Shown here: one piece after another, positions 1 to 9,133 of the stretch
How positions within the stretch are numbered: the stretch's first letter is position 1
Layout of the letters: every line of letters begins with the position of its first letter
Source of the DNA: Anaerococcus sp.
GTDB lineage: Bacteria > Bacillota > Clostridia > Tissierellales > Peptoniphilaceae
Reading direction: 5' to 3'
NCBI GenBank assembly: GCA_022780515.1
Contig: JALEUV010000024.1
Span: 80,793-130,075, forward strand
DNA length: 49,283 nt
The notes under the pieces: model-generated
Database searches by the model: none
Seen by the model: only the letters and a program-made list of their open reading frames with translations
What the model was told of the DNA's origin: nothing
Translations under genes and position numbers: made by a program

Positions 1-1728
1 TATAAGGCTGTAGATCATGGTATTGAATCAATCCACAAGGTAGAAGTACCAGAAAGCTGGATCAATGCAGAAGATGATGTTAAAGAAGAATTAAAAGCCT
101 CAGACTTTGTTAAAAACATTGTTAAACCAATGATTGAACAAAAAGAAGATGATATTCCAGTATCAGCTTTCGCAGATAGAACAGACGGATCATTTGAATC
201 AGGTACAACTCAATACGAAAAGAGAGGTATCGCTCTTACAGTTCCAGAATGGCAACTAGACAACTGTATTCAATGTAACCAATGTTCATTCGTATGTCCA
301 CACGCTGTAATTAGACCATTCTTAGTAACAGCTGATGAAAAAGCTAACGCTCCAGAAGGCTTCGATACTAAGAAAGCTATCGGTAAGGGCATGGATGAAT
401 ATGAATTTAGAATCCAAGTTTCCCCACTAGACTGTACAGGATGTGGAAACTGTGCTGATGTATGTCCTGCTCCAAACAAGGCTCTAATCATGAAACCTTT
501 CGAAGAACAAGTTGAAGCAGAAAAAGACAACTGGACATATGCTCACGAAGAAGTTGGATACAAAGATGAAGTTATGGATCCAACAACACTAAAGGGAAGC
601 CAATTCAGACAACCACTTCTTGAATTCTCAGGTGCTTGTGCTGGTTGTGGTGAAACTCCTTACGCTAAATTAGTAACACAATTATTCGGAGATAGAATGT
701 ATGTAGCTAACGCAACAGGTTGTTCATCAATCTGGGGAGCGAGTGCACCTGCTATGGCTTATACAAAGAACTGTGAAGGTAAGGGTCCAGCTTGGGGTAA
801 CTCACTATTTGAAGATGCAGCTGAATACGGATATGGTATGAAACTTGCTGCTGATGCAAATATGGCTCTACTTGAAACAAACATGAACCAATTCATCGAA
901 CTTGGTCTTGATACTCCATTCAATGAAGCATTTAAGGCTTGGATCGAAGGAAGACACGATGTAAAAGCTTCTAAAGAAGCAACAGCTAAAATACTAAATC
1001 TAAAAGACGAAAAAGTTGAAGGCGAAGAAGCTAACAAACTTCTAAACAATATCTTCGACCTAAAAGACTACATGATCAAAAAATCAATTTGGATCTTCGG
1101 TGGTGACGGTTGGAGCTATGATATCGGATTTGGTGGTGTAGACCATGTACTAGCAAGTGGTGAAGACATCAACATCCTAGTATTTGATACAGAAGTATAC
1201 TCAAACACAGGTGGACAATCATCTAAGGCAACTCCACTTTCTGCAGTAGCACAATTCGCTGCTAGTGGTAAGAAAGTAAGAAAGAAAGACCTAGGACTAA
1301 TGATGACATCTTATGGTTACGTATACTGTGCACAAGTAGCTATGGGTGCTAACCAAAACCAAACACTTAAAGCATTAAAAGAAGCTGAATCCTACAACGG
1401 ACCATCATTAGTAATAGCTTATGCACCATGTATTAACCACGGAATTAGAATTGGTATGGGTAAATCTCAATACAGAGAAAAACAAGCTGTTGATGCAGGT
1501 TATTGGCACTTATGGAGATTCGACCCAAGACTTGCAGAAGAGGGCAAGAATCCATTCCAATTAGATTCTAAAGAACCAAAAGAATCATTCCAAGAATTTA
1601 TCCAAGGCGAAGTAAGATACTCATCACTTAAGAGATCCTTCCCTGAAACAGCTGACGAACTATATGCAGAAGCAGAAAAAGCTGCTAAAGAAAGATACGA
1701 AACATATAAGAGATTAGCTGCAAAATAA
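1..1728 (+). CDS. nifJ: Pyruvate:ferredoxin (flavodoxin) oxidoreductase, C-terminal half (5' end outside window)
   Basis: The frame is open from base 1, so the gene begins upstream; 575 of the usual ~1,170-1,190 residues are visible. The enzyme decarboxylates pyruvate with CoA to acetyl-CoA, CO2 and reduced ferredoxin in the cytoplasm of anaerobes. Visible parts, in order: an 8Fe ferredoxin-type domain with two cysteine motifs (CIQCNQC...CP near 265-300 and CTGCGNCADVCP near 432-467), a CAGCG motif near 634 for the proximal cluster, and a thiamine-diphosphate-binding domain with GDGWSYDIG near 1103 and NTGGQSS near 1205. It ends with a lysine-rich tail and is followed by a strong terminator, so it is transcribed separately from yloU. 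Codon choice is very uniform (many aac, cca, aca), as expected for an abundant protein. Confidence 0.97.
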   Translation, partial: YKAVDHGIESIHKVEVPESWINAEDDVKEELKASDFVKNIVKPMIEQKEDDIPVSAFADRTDGSFESGTTQYEKRGIALTVPEWQLDNCIQCNQCSFVCPHAVIRPFLVTADEKANAPEGFDTKKAIGKGMDEYEFRIQVSPLDCTGCGNCADVCPAPNKALIMKPFEEQVEAEKDNWTYAHEEVGYKDEVMDPTTLKGSQFRQPLLEFSGACAGCGETPYAKLVTQLFGDRMYVANATGCSSIWGASAPAMAYTKNCEGKGPAWGNSLFEDAAEYGYGMKLAADANMALLETNMNQFIELGLDTPFNEAFKAWIEGRHDVKASKEATAKILNLKDEKVEGEEANKLLNNIFDLKDYMIKKSIWIFGGDGWSYDIGFGGVDHVLASGEDINILVFDTEVYSNTGGQSSKATPLSAVAQFAASGKKVRKKDLGLMMTSYGYVYCAQVAMGANQNQTLKALKEAESYNGPSLVIAYAPCINHGIRIGMGKSQYREKQAVDAGYWHLWRFDPRLAEEGKNPFQLDSKEPKESFQEFIQGEVRYSSLKRSFPETADELYAEAEKAAKERYETYKRLAAK

Positions 1729-1778
1729 GAAAATAAAAACCACTTAGGTGGCTTATAGGAATTAATTTCCAAAAAGAG

Positions 1779-1812
1779 ATCGGCATGAAGGAAACTTTGT
1801 GCCGGTTTTTTT
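1779..1812 (+). terminator. Rho-independent terminator of nifJ
   Basis: A near-continuous 12-bp stem (1779-1790 with 1795-1806, including three G-U pairs) closes on a GAAA tetraloop and runs into seven T residues (1806-1812). It lies 50 bases after the nifJ stop codon. A smaller hairpin (CCAC/GGTG, 1740-1751) precedes it. Confidence 0.9.
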
Positions 1813-2228
1813 ATTTATCTAGGATGTGAGCTTAATAAATCTGAAACGATGTAGTAGCTTGTTCAATTATTTGTATCGAATTTTTATTGTAGTAATTTAG
1901 CTGCTAAATTAAGAAAATTACTTAGTATTATAATCCCACAACAAAAGCTTCATAAATTTATCATAAAACCAGCATAAGACTAGTTAAATAATAAATATTT
2001 AGGAAGAGCTTAAAAATATAGAATCTTTATTAGCTAGGATCGTAAAAAATAAGTAATTAAATATAATATTTTTAGGCAGCGATGATTATTAATATCTATA
2101 TGCAATTAAAAACTTGTAATAACAGAAATGAATAAAAGCCCTGACATTTTCTTTGGAAAATTTTATTTATTATCCTATCATATTTTCTATATTAGCCTTA
2201 TTTTACCTATATAAAAAAACTTAATTTA
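1813..2228. other. Gene-free AT-rich spacer
   Basis: About 415 bases with no open frame longer than roughly 30 codons, no tRNA-like fold and no clear repeat that I can see. A short open stretch near 1895-1975 reads like protein (Ala/Lys/Leu-rich) but is closed by stops on both sides. It could be the debris of a decayed gene; I cannot identify it. Confidence 0.5.
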
Positions 2229-2237
2229 TGGTATAAT
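2229..2237 (+). promoter_or_regulatory. Promoter of the yloU-fakA-recG operon (extended -10)
   Basis: TG-G-TATAAT (TATAAT at 2232-2237) is a perfect extended -10 for the housekeeping sigma factor, 46 bases upstream of the yloU start. The -35 region at 17-bp spacing (2209-2214, tataaa) is poor, which is common with an extended -10. Confidence 0.7.
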
Positions 2238-2282
2238 ATCCCTAAAAGATAAATAGATTTACTATTCATACTGGAGGTAAAT

Positions 2283-2636
2283 ATGACTATTAAGTATGTT
2301 AATAATTTAGGTAAAGTAACGATTGATGATTCAATAATTACCAATATTGCTGTGGCGAGCGTTATAGAGTCCTACGGAGTTGTAGGTCTTGCTAGTGTGT
2401 CTGCCAAAGACGGCATTTATGAACTATTAGGAATAAATAATTTACAAAAGGGAGTCAAGGTACAAAGACTTGACAATGGAACTATCAAAGTAAATATTTC
2501 CTTATTTATGAAATATGGAGTAAGTATTCCTGTAGTAGCACAAAACCTAATAGAAAATGTAAAATATAATATTGAAAAATCTTTGAAAGTTAGTGTATCT
2601 AACGTTGATATCTATGTTCAAGGAATTGAAAAGTAG
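2283..2636 (+). CDS. yloU: Asp23/Gls24-family protein (YloU)
   Basis: A 117-residue member of the Asp23/Gls24 (DUF322) family: small cytosolic proteins linked to envelope stress and lipid metabolism. The family pattern is visible: an N-terminal strand segment, the VASVIESYGVVGLASV helix, a Gly-rich turn, and a C-terminal segment ending in VSNVDIYVQGIE. The start is set by the strong SD GGAGG at 2273-2277. It is followed after 8 bases by fakA, the usual yloU-yloV pairing in Firmicutes, which supports co-transcription. A second paralogue (yqhY) lies at 9702. The biochemical role is not settled for the family. Confidence 0.9.
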   Translation: MTIKYVNNLGKVTIDDSIITNIAVASVIESYGVVGLASVSAKDGIYELLGINNLQKGVKVQRLDNGTIKVNISLFMKYGVSIPVVAQNLIENVKYNIEKSLKVSVSNVDIYVQGIEK

Positions 2637-2644
2637 GAGTTTAA

Positions 2645-4222
2645 ATGAAGAGTATCGATGCAACAAAGCTTCAACAAATGATTATTGGAGCTTATGAATA
2701 TCTAAATGAAAATAAAGACCATGTAAATGAATTAAATGTTTTTCCAGTTCCTGATGGAGATACTGGAACAAATATGACAATGACTATAAAATCTGGTCTT
2801 GATAAGGTTAATTCTTCCAATCTATCATCTGTTGATGAAGTAGCTAAGGCCTTAAGCCAAGGGACCCTAATGGGAGCCAGGGGAAATTCTGGTGTAATTT
2901 TATCCCAATTAGTAAGGGGGCTTTCCAAAACTGTAAAAGGGAAATCTACAATAGAACTTGCTGATGTCAAGGATATCTTTAACCAAGCTGCAAAGACCGC
3001 CTACAAGGCAGTTATGCAACCAAAGGAAGGTACAATCCTCACAGTTGCAAACAAGATGGCAGAGAAGGCAGAAGAATCCTATGACGAAGATAAGGAACTG
3101 GATGAATACCTTGTAGAAATCCTAACAGCTGGCCAACAAGCCCTAGACAATACCCCTAACCAACTTCCAGTCCTAAAGGAAGCAGGAGTGGTGGACTCAG
3201 GTGGACAAGGTCTTATCTATCTACTAAGAGGTTCATTGAACGCTCTAAATTCTGACATAGCTAGGGACATCGACCTATCCACTAAAGTTGAAGAAGCAGA
3301 TGATGAAGACTTTATTTACAAGATAGAATTTGAACTAGCAGGTAAAAAATCTGACCTAGAAAAGTTAGACAACAACCTAAAGAGGATATCAAAAGACTAC
3401 AAGTCAACCCTAGGAGATGAAACTCTTGAAGCAAGCCTACTTACTGATTCCTACCAGAATACAGTTCAAATGATCCTACTTGATGGGGTTATTTTAAAGA
3501 TTAGCCTAGAAAATTTAAAGGCTAACGCAAAGGAGAGTCCCAGTAAGGAAGTAAAGGTATCCAAGAAATACGGCTTTATAGCAGTATCTCGTGGTGAGGG
3601 CTACGACTCTATTATGGAATCCATGAATATCGATAAGATTATAGCTGGTGGACAAACCATGAACCCATCAACAGAAGATATTTATAAGGCTATAGAAGAG
3701 GTCAACGCCGAAAATATAATAATTTTCCCTAACAACAAGAATATCATTTTAAGCTCTAAGCAAGCAGCAGAAGTCAGTGAGAAAAATGCCTTTGTCTTAG
3801 AAACCAATGCTATACCACAAGTATTTACTGCCCTCCTAGAGTTTGACGAAAGCCTAGATCCTCAAAGTAACATAAGAAACATGGAAGAAGCCATAAGTGA
3901 TATGCATATAGGAGAGGTATCTATTTCTATAAGGGATACTTCTGTCAATAATATCGAGATCAAAAAGGATAACTATATAGGCATATTGGATGGTCAAATC
4001 TCAACAAGTAAAGAAAGTATAGAAAAGACTAGCGAAGAGCTAATTAATAAGGCCCTTGAAGATTCTGAAATATCACTTGTTACAATTTATTATGGCCAAG
4101 AAATTGAGAAGAGAAAGGCTAAAGAATTAGCTAAGAAGATTAGTAAAAAACACAAGGATATAGATGTAGAAGTAGTTTATGGTGGCCAACCAGTTTATTA
4201 CTACACAGTCACCTTCGAATAA
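2645..4222 (+). CDS. fakA: DhaL-domain fatty acid kinase catalytic subunit FakA (YloV)
   Basis: A 525-residue protein matching the FakA/YloV family (usually ~550). FakA phosphorylates fatty acids presented by a FakB (DegV-fold) carrier, feeding exogenous fatty acids into phospholipid synthesis. The N-terminal ~200 residues are the DhaL (Dak2) nucleotide-binding domain, with NVFPVPDGDTGTNMTMT (metal-binding aspartates) and LMGARGNSGVILSQ. The middle and C-terminal domains carry the family segments GEGYDSI, GGQTMNPST and the terminal GGQPVYYY. No fakB lies in the window. The stop codon overlaps the recG start by one base, indicating coupled translation. Confidence 0.92.
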   Translation: MKSIDATKLQQMIIGAYEYLNENKDHVNELNVFPVPDGDTGTNMTMTIKSGLDKVNSSNLSSVDEVAKALSQGTLMGARGNSGVILSQLVRGLSKTVKGKSTIELADVKDIFNQAAKTAYKAVMQPKEGTILTVANKMAEKAEESYDEDKELDEYLVEILTAGQQALDNTPNQLPVLKEAGVVDSGGQGLIYLLRGSLNALNSDIARDIDLSTKVEEADDEDFIYKIEFELAGKKSDLEKLDNNLKRISKDYKSTLGDETLEASLLTDSYQNTVQMILLDGVILKISLENLKANAKESPSKEVKVSKKYGFIAVSRGEGYDSIMESMNIDKIIAGGQTMNPSTEDIYKAIEEVNAENIIIFPNNKNIILSSKQAAEVSEKNAFVLETNAIPQVFTALLEFDESLDPQSNIRNMEEAISDMHIGEVSISIRDTSVNNIEIKKDNYIGILDGQISTSKESIEKTSEELINKALEDSEISLVTIYYGQEIEKRKAKELAKKISKKHKDIDVEVVYGGQPVYYYTVTFE

Positions 4223-6210
4223 TGAATATTGATGTATTAAAGGGAATCGGAGCAAAGAAAAAAGATCAGCTAGCTAGGTTAAATATTTACTCGGTAGCTG
4301 ATCTTTATAACTACTATCCCAAAGCCTATGAGGATAGGTCAAAACTTACAAGGCTAGCTGAAGGAAGGGATAATAAAAAGCACTTCTTTATATGGACGAT
4401 AAGATCTAAACTCTACACCAAGAACCTAAGGAAGATGACCCTTTCTTACCTCTACGCTAGTGAAGAGGGAAGTAATGAGAGAATTAGGCTGGTATGGCTC
4501 TACGATCGTTATAGTCCTAGAAAGCTAAAGGTTAACAAGACCTATAAGTTTTTTACCAAAATAAAAGAATATAGGGGTGAAATAGAGGCGATAAACCCAG
4601 ACTTTAGCGAAATGGATGAGGACCAGATCGGCTCTATTGTATCGATTTATGGGCTAACTTCTGGTCTATCCAATAAGCAAGTTCACACTTTTATAAATGA
4701 GGCCCTAGAATATTTTGATTCAAAAGAAGACTTTGTAAATAAGGAAATAGCTCAGAAATTCGACTTGGGTTCAAGGCTATCTAACCTAAAAGAAGTACAT
4801 AATCCAACCAATATTTCTAAGTTAACTAGGGCAAAGTCAAATATCAAAGTCTTGGATTTATGTAAGGACCTAGTCTTTCTCGACCAAATTAAGAAAAAGA
4901 CCAAGCATCCCCATGAGCTTAAGCTCGAATACGACATTGATGCAATCTTAGGAAAACTTGACTTTGACCTGACCAAGTCCCAGTTAAGGTCTCTTAAGGA
5001 AATTCTTAGAGATTGTATATCTTCCTATAGTGCCAATAGGCTCCTCATAGGGGATGTAGGATCAGGTAAGACCATTGTCGCACTAATTGTGATGATAATT
5101 TTTGCCATGAATTCCTACCAAGCTGCAATGATGGTGCCAACAGAAGTCCTAGCCATCCAACACTATGAGAAGAATTTAGATTTCTTTAATAAATTTGGAG
5201 TAAGGGCAGCCTTGCTAACGGGATCTACCAAGGATAAGGAAAGCATAAAGGAAGACCTGGCAGAGGGAAAGATTGATATCTTGATAGGGACCCACGCCAT
5301 AATCCAAGAAGATGTAAGCTTTAATAATTTGAAGTTTGTGGTAAATGACGAGCAGCATAGGTTTGGAGTGAGTCAAAGGCAGATGCTAGCCCTAAAGGGT
5401 GAAGATGTCAATTACCTCACAATGACAGCGACCCCGATTCCTAGAACCCTATACCTAAAAATATCCAATATCTTGGATATGTCTGTGATAGATGAAGTCC
5501 CTAAGGGGAGAAAACCTATTGAAACTAAGATAGTAGGTCCAGGTAGCCAAGATATTTTATTTGACTTTATAGAAGAAAATATAAAAAATAAAAGACAAGT
5601 TTATGTTGTCACAAATAACATAGATAGCGATGATAAAAATTCTCTTATAAATTTGTATAAGGTCTATAAAGAAGCCTTCAAAGCCTTTAGGGTGGGTATC
5701 CTTCATGGGAAATTAAAGTCAAGTGAAAAAGACCAAGTTCTAAAGGATTTTGCCATGGGTAAGATTGATATATTAGTAGCGACTACTGTTATAGAAGTAG
5801 GAATAGATGTCGCAAATGCTAATATTATGCTCATCTACAACCCTAATAATTTTGGCCTCTCAACCCTCCATCAGCTAAGGGGAAGAGTAGGCAGGGGAAA
5901 CTATGAGTCCTACTGCTTTTTGGTCAATGAAAAAGATAGGACCGATGCCAAACTCAAGGTCCTAGAAGAAAATACCGATGGCTTTGAAATATCCAAGAAG
6001 GACTTTGAAATGCGTGGTGGGGGCAAGATTTTATCCCTCCTCCAACATGGTAAGAACCTATCAGATGTCGAATATCTCAATATGGACCAGGCTGAGATCG
6101 ATAAGAGCTTTGAAATATTTTCTAACCTAAGGGAAAATGACTACAAAGACTGCGACTTATCATTTATAAAAGAATTTTTTAAAGAAGACAAGAGGATAAT
6201 TTTAAACTAA
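4222..6210 (+). CDS. recG: ATP-dependent DNA helicase RecG
   Basis: A 662-residue RecG, slightly short of the usual ~680. It remodels stalled replication forks and Holliday junctions. An N-terminal wedge/OB region precedes the SF2 motor: Walker A GDVGSGKT near residue 277, the DEQH box in DEQHRFGVSQR, motif III TATPIPRT, motif VI QLRGRVGRG, and the C-terminal FEMRGGG region characteristic of RecG. Gene position after fakA and before rsmD-coaD is the typical Firmicutes order. Start and stop overlap the neighbours by one base each. Confidence 0.97.
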   Translation: MNIDVLKGIGAKKKDQLARLNIYSVADLYNYYPKAYEDRSKLTRLAEGRDNKKHFFIWTIRSKLYTKNLRKMTLSYLYASEEGSNERIRLVWLYDRYSPRKLKVNKTYKFFTKIKEYRGEIEAINPDFSEMDEDQIGSIVSIYGLTSGLSNKQVHTFINEALEYFDSKEDFVNKEIAQKFDLGSRLSNLKEVHNPTNISKLTRAKSNIKVLDLCKDLVFLDQIKKKTKHPHELKLEYDIDAILGKLDFDLTKSQLRSLKEILRDCISSYSANRLLIGDVGSGKTIVALIVMIIFAMNSYQAAMMVPTEVLAIQHYEKNLDFFNKFGVRAALLTGSTKDKESIKEDLAEGKIDILIGTHAIIQEDVSFNNLKFVVNDEQHRFGVSQRQMLALKGEDVNYLTMTATPIPRTLYLKISNILDMSVIDEVPKGRKPIETKIVGPGSQDILFDFIEENIKNKRQVYVVTNNIDSDDKNSLINLYKVYKEAFKAFRVGILHGKLKSSEKDQVLKDFAMGKIDILVATTVIEVGIDVANANIMLIYNPNNFGLSTLHQLRGRVGRGNYESYCFLVNEKDRTDAKLKVLEENTDGFEISKKDFEMRGGGKILSLLQHGKNLSDVEYLNMDQAEIDKSFEIFSNLRENDYKDCDLSFIKEFFKEDKRIILN

Positions 6211-6773
6211 TGAGAGTTATTGCAGGAAAATACAAGGGATTTAACTTATTATCACCCAAGTCCAAGGACTCTAGGCCTACCGATAACAAGGTAAAAGAAG
6301 CAGTATTTGATATGCTCTATCCCTTCAAGGTTGAATTTGTGGGTCTAGATTTATTTGCTGGAACGGGCCAGATGGGTATAGAATTTTTATCTAGGGGAGC
6401 CAGGGAGGTATATTTTAATGAAAAAAATCTATCGACCTTAAGGATCCTCAAGGAAAATTTAGAGAAGATTAAGGCTGAAAATTACGAAGTATCTAAGATG
6501 GACTTCAAGAAGGCCCTAGCTACCTACAAAGATGAGGGGCTTAAGTTTGATTACATCTTCCTAGATCCACCCTACGATACAAATTATCTAGAAGAAAGCA
6601 TTAATTTAATTCTAGCTAATGAATTACTTGCTTTAAACGGTATAATAATAACTGAATCAGACAGAGATATAGATTTTTCCTATGAACTGGACCTAAGTTT
6701 GATAAAAGAAAAGTCTTATGGAAGGAAAATAATTAAGTTTTATATAAGAAATGAAGATAATATATCCAGGTAG
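6210..6773 (+). CDS. rsmD: 16S rRNA (guanine966-N2)-methyltransferase RsmD
   Basis: A 187-residue class I SAM-dependent methyltransferase. RsmD methylates G966 of 16S rRNA in the 30S subunit. Signatures are the N-terminal MRVIAGKYKG, RPTDNKVKEAVFDML, the SAM-binding DLFAGTGQMGIE, and the catalytic DPPYD motif (the N-methyltransferase (N/D)PPY type). It overlaps recG by one base and coaD by 23 bases in a different frame, so coaD translation is probably coupled to it. Confidence 0.95.
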   Translation: MRVIAGKYKGFNLLSPKSKDSRPTDNKVKEAVFDMLYPFKVEFVGLDLFAGTGQMGIEFLSRGAREVYFNEKNLSTLRILKENLEKIKAENYEVSKMDFKKALATYKDEGLKFDYIFLDPPYDTNYLEESINLILANELLALNGIIITESDRDIDFSYELDLSLIKEKSYGRKIIKFYIRNEDNISR

Positions 6774-7233
6774 CTTCGACCCTCTTACTTTAGGTCACAT
6801 AGATCTTATAAAAAGATTGGCCAAGATGTATGATGAGGTAATCGTAGCTGTATTAATAAATGACAATAAAAATTCTCTCTTTACCTTAGAAGAGAGGGAA
6901 GAGATTATAAAAGAAGAAATTGAAGCAGAAAATCTAACAAATGTAAGTATAAAATCTTTTGATGGACTACTTGTTAACTTTGCCCAAAAAGAGGATGTCA
7001 AGCTAATAGCTAGGGGCCTAAGGCAAGTAACTGACTATGAGTATGAGAAAAATATTGCCATGTTTAATGCAGAGCTATATGAAGGGCTTGAAACTATTTT
7101 TCTTTTGTCAAATCCCAACTATTCCTTTATTAGCTCGAGTGGGGTTAGGGAAGTTATACGATTTAAAGGAGATGTGTCTGCATTTGTAAGTAGCAATGTT
7201 AAGAAAAAAATTGAAGAAAATTTTTATAAATAG
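6751..7233 (+). CDS. coaD: Phosphopantetheine adenylyltransferase CoaD
   Basis: A 160-residue hexameric PPAT of normal length. It transfers AMP from ATP to 4'-phosphopantetheine to give dephospho-CoA, the penultimate step of CoA synthesis. The nucleotidyltransferase signature is clear: YPGSFDPLTLGH (T/HxGH), the LIARGLR segment, and the C-terminal ISSSGVREV motif. The start lies inside the end of rsmD (23-base overlap), preserving the common rsmD-coaD pair. Confidence 0.97.
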   Translation: MKIIYPGSFDPLTLGHIDLIKRLAKMYDEVIVAVLINDNKNSLFTLEEREEIIKEEIEAENLTNVSIKSFDGLLVNFAQKEDVKLIARGLRQVTDYEYEKNIAMFNAELYEGLETIFLLSNPNYSFISSSGVREVIRFKGDVSAFVSSNVKKKIEENFYK

Positions 7234-7242
7234 GGGGTTCTT

Positions 7243-7734
7243 ATGGCACAAAATAAATTAATGGGTCTAATTAACGAAATGGAAGATATATTGGATGAGG
7301 CTTCTTCAGTACCATTTTCTAGGAAGGTCTCAGTTGATCCAGACGATATTTTTGATTTACTTAAAGAGATGAAAGATTCTCTACCTGAAGAAATCAAACA
7401 AGCTCAATGGGTAATTGACGAGAAGGATAGGATAGTAGGGGAAGCTAATGGCGAAGCTGAAAGCAGACTCAAGGAAACTGAAAACGAAATTAACAATATT
7501 AAAGAACAAGCAAGAAATAAGTTTAGACAACTAGTTTCAGAAAATGAAATCACTAGAGAAGCTAGGAATGAAGCTCAAAGAATACTAGCTGAAGCAAACA
7601 ACGAAGCAGCTAAACTTAGAGAACAATCTTATGTTTATGTTGATAGACTATTCAAAGGATCAGTTCAAAACTTCTCTCAACTTGCTGAGCAACTAGAAAA
7701 AAATAGACAAAATTTATTAAATGACAAAAACTAA
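7243..7734 (+). CDS. Conserved coiled-coil protein (V/F-ATPase stalk-like or DivIVA-like helix), function unknown
   Basis: A 163-residue, highly charged protein, almost entirely predicted helix. Residues ~60-150 carry regular A-x-x-E/A-x-x-E heptads rich in Ala, Glu, Asn and Lys, resembling ATPase stalk proteins. No transmembrane segment or signal peptide is visible. It follows coaD after nine bases (SD GGGGG) and precedes the shared terminator, so it is the last gene of the yloU-coaD operon. Similar coiled-coil genes beside coaD occur in other Firmicutes. I do not assign a function. Confidence 0.75.
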   Translation: MAQNKLMGLINEMEDILDEASSVPFSRKVSVDPDDIFDLLKEMKDSLPEEIKQAQWVIDEKDRIVGEANGEAESRLKETENEINNIKEQARNKFRQLVSENEITREARNEAQRILAEANNEAAKLREQSYVYVDRLFKGSVQNFSQLAEQLEKNRQNLLNDKN

Positions 7735-7739
7735 TAATA

Positions 7740-7806
7740 AAAAATCGTCCCAGTCTGCTGGTATTAGGCTTTTCCTAGAACTTATTAAGACCAAGGGACG
7801 ATTTTT
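7740..7806. terminator. Bidirectional terminator between the coaD operon and tmcAL
   Basis: A perfect 12-bp stem, AAAAATCGTCCC (7740-7751) with its complement at 7795-7806, encloses a 43-base loop that holds a smaller TAGG/CCTA hairpin. The A- and T-runs of the outer stem give a U-tract in both directions, so it serves both convergent genes. Confidence 0.85.
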
Positions 7807-7809
7807 CTT

Positions 7810-8964
7810 TTAAAACTTAACCTTGTAGTCCCTATTAAAATCCCTCCTACTTATAATAGAATAAAGGTTAGAGGCTTCGATCATTTTCTTATATACTAGC
7901 AAGTTATCATTATCCAAGTCTAAGCTCTCGGCTTTTCTCATAATTATTTTAATATCCTTACCCATATCTCCCAAGGCTGCCTTGGCTTTTTTATTTAGGG
8001 CAAGGATCTTTATAAAATTAATATCCACATCGTTTAAAGTACTCGTGTTATCTAGTAGGTAGTTTATTATAAGTCTTTTAATCCTCGAAGCAGGATATCT
8101 TGGACTAATAGCCTTATTTATGAAGTCATCAAGGCTTGGATTTACTACTAGGATTTTTTTGAAATATTCTTCCATCCCCTCTTCGTAGGCTAGGACTTTA
8201 TCAAAATTATTATTGCTTATCACAAGCTTATATTGGAAAATCCTAAACAAGCTGTCAGCTGAAGGAAGGATATTTGCTGCCATTGCCTTTTTTAACTCTT
8301 CATAGGAATCTTCTGGCATAAGGGAAGATAGGTCTTTATCAAGATTTGCCCTAATAGCACTTGACGATGCAAAATTAGGATGGCTTATATTTTTTTCTCT
8401 ATTTAAGGCTCCTCTTCTAGGGATAGGAAGATATTCTATCTTTGGATTAATATTTTTAATCGCCTTAATATACTCTAGGGCCAAGATATTATTTGATGAT
8501 AGAAATTCTATGCCGGCTATGTCCTCTAGGGCAAGGTAGCTTGCCTTGGTGTAAGAGTAGTTTTTATCTAAGTAGTCCCTGGTTTTTTTTTCTATCAGAT
8601 CATTTTTTTCTAGGATTGAGTCAATTTTTTTCTTAAAGTCATCTGACTCCATATTCTCGATTCCAAAGGCCAAGTAATCTATCCCTAGCTTATTTAAGAT
8701 ATCTATAGACTTTGAGGCAAAGAACTTGGCTGACTGGAGGGATATGAAGCTAGGCATCTCTATCACCAGGTCTAGACCGTTATTGAGGGCAATACTTGCC
8801 CTAGTAAATTTATCTAAGATGGCAGCTTCGCCCCTTTGGACAAAGTCCCCACTCATTATGGCTAGGGCTATATCTGGCCTTGTTAAGTCTCTGGCTTTTT
8901 CTATTAAATACTTGTGTCCCTCATGGAAGGGGTTAAATTCTGCTACAATTGCTAGTTTTTTCAT
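7810..8964 (-). CDS. tmcAL: tRNA(Met) cytidine acetate ligase TmcAL (YlbM family)
   Basis: A 384-residue protein of normal length for the TmcAL/YlbM family, which uses acetate and ATP to form N4-acetylcytidine at the wobble base of elongator tRNA-Met. The nucleotidyltransferase-like N-terminus is diagnostic: AEFNPFHEGHKYLI (the HxGH motif), then MSGDFVQRGEAA and GLDLVIEMP. The central PIPRRGALN and the SSSAIR segment are also family features. It is a single leftward gene between two rightward operons, with its own promoter and a shared terminator. The start is preceded by the SD AAAGGGGTGA. Confidence 0.95.
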   Translation of the reverse strand: MKKLAIVAEFNPFHEGHKYLIEKARDLTRPDIALAIMSGDFVQRGEAAILDKFTRASIALNNGLDLVIEMPSFISLQSAKFFASKSIDILNKLGIDYLAFGIENMESDDFKKKIDSILEKNDLIEKKTRDYLDKNYSYTKASYLALEDIAGIEFLSSNNILALEYIKAIKNINPKIEYLPIPRRGALNREKNISHPNFASSSAIRANLDKDLSSLMPEDSYEELKKAMAANILPSADSLFRIFQYKLVISNNNFDKVLAYEEGMEEYFKKILVVNPSLDDFINKAISPRYPASRIKRLIINYLLDNTSTLNDVDINFIKILALNKKAKAALGDMGKDIKIIMRKAESLDLDNDNLLVYKKMIEASNLYSIISRRDFNRDYKVKF

Positions 8965-8979
8965 ACTATCACCCCTTTA

Positions 8980-9008
8980 ATTATACATTTTTTTTACAAA
9001 TATACTAA
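8980..9008 (-). promoter_or_regulatory. Promoter of tmcAL
   Basis: On the minus strand, TTAGTA (9003-9008) and TATAAT (8980-8985) are separated by exactly 17 bp. The -10 is perfect; the -35 matches TTGACA at 3-4 of 6 positions. It sits 15 bases upstream of the tmcAL start. Confidence 0.65.
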
Positions 9009-9076
9009 GATAGCTTATAATATTTAGGGCATATCTATAGAAAAACGAATGATTTAAGAATTTTTATTTAAAATTA

Positions 9077-9105
9077 TTATCAATTTATATGCTCTATGGT
9101 ATAAT
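9077..9105 (+). promoter_or_regulatory. Promoter of the efp operon
   Basis: TTATCA (9077-9082), a 17-bp spacer, then TATAAT (9100-9105) with an extended TG-G just upstream. Transcription should start near 9112. This rules out the in-frame ATG at 9089 as the efp start, because it lies upstream of the -10. Confidence 0.75.
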
Positions 9106-9133
9106 AATAAAAGAAACATTAACAGGAGGATTT

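Noticed and set aside
9089-9133. N-terminal extension of EF-P from an upstream in-frame ATG
   Set aside because: It spans the predicted -10 element, has no SD, and would give a non-standard N-terminus; the ATG at 9134 has a strong SD.
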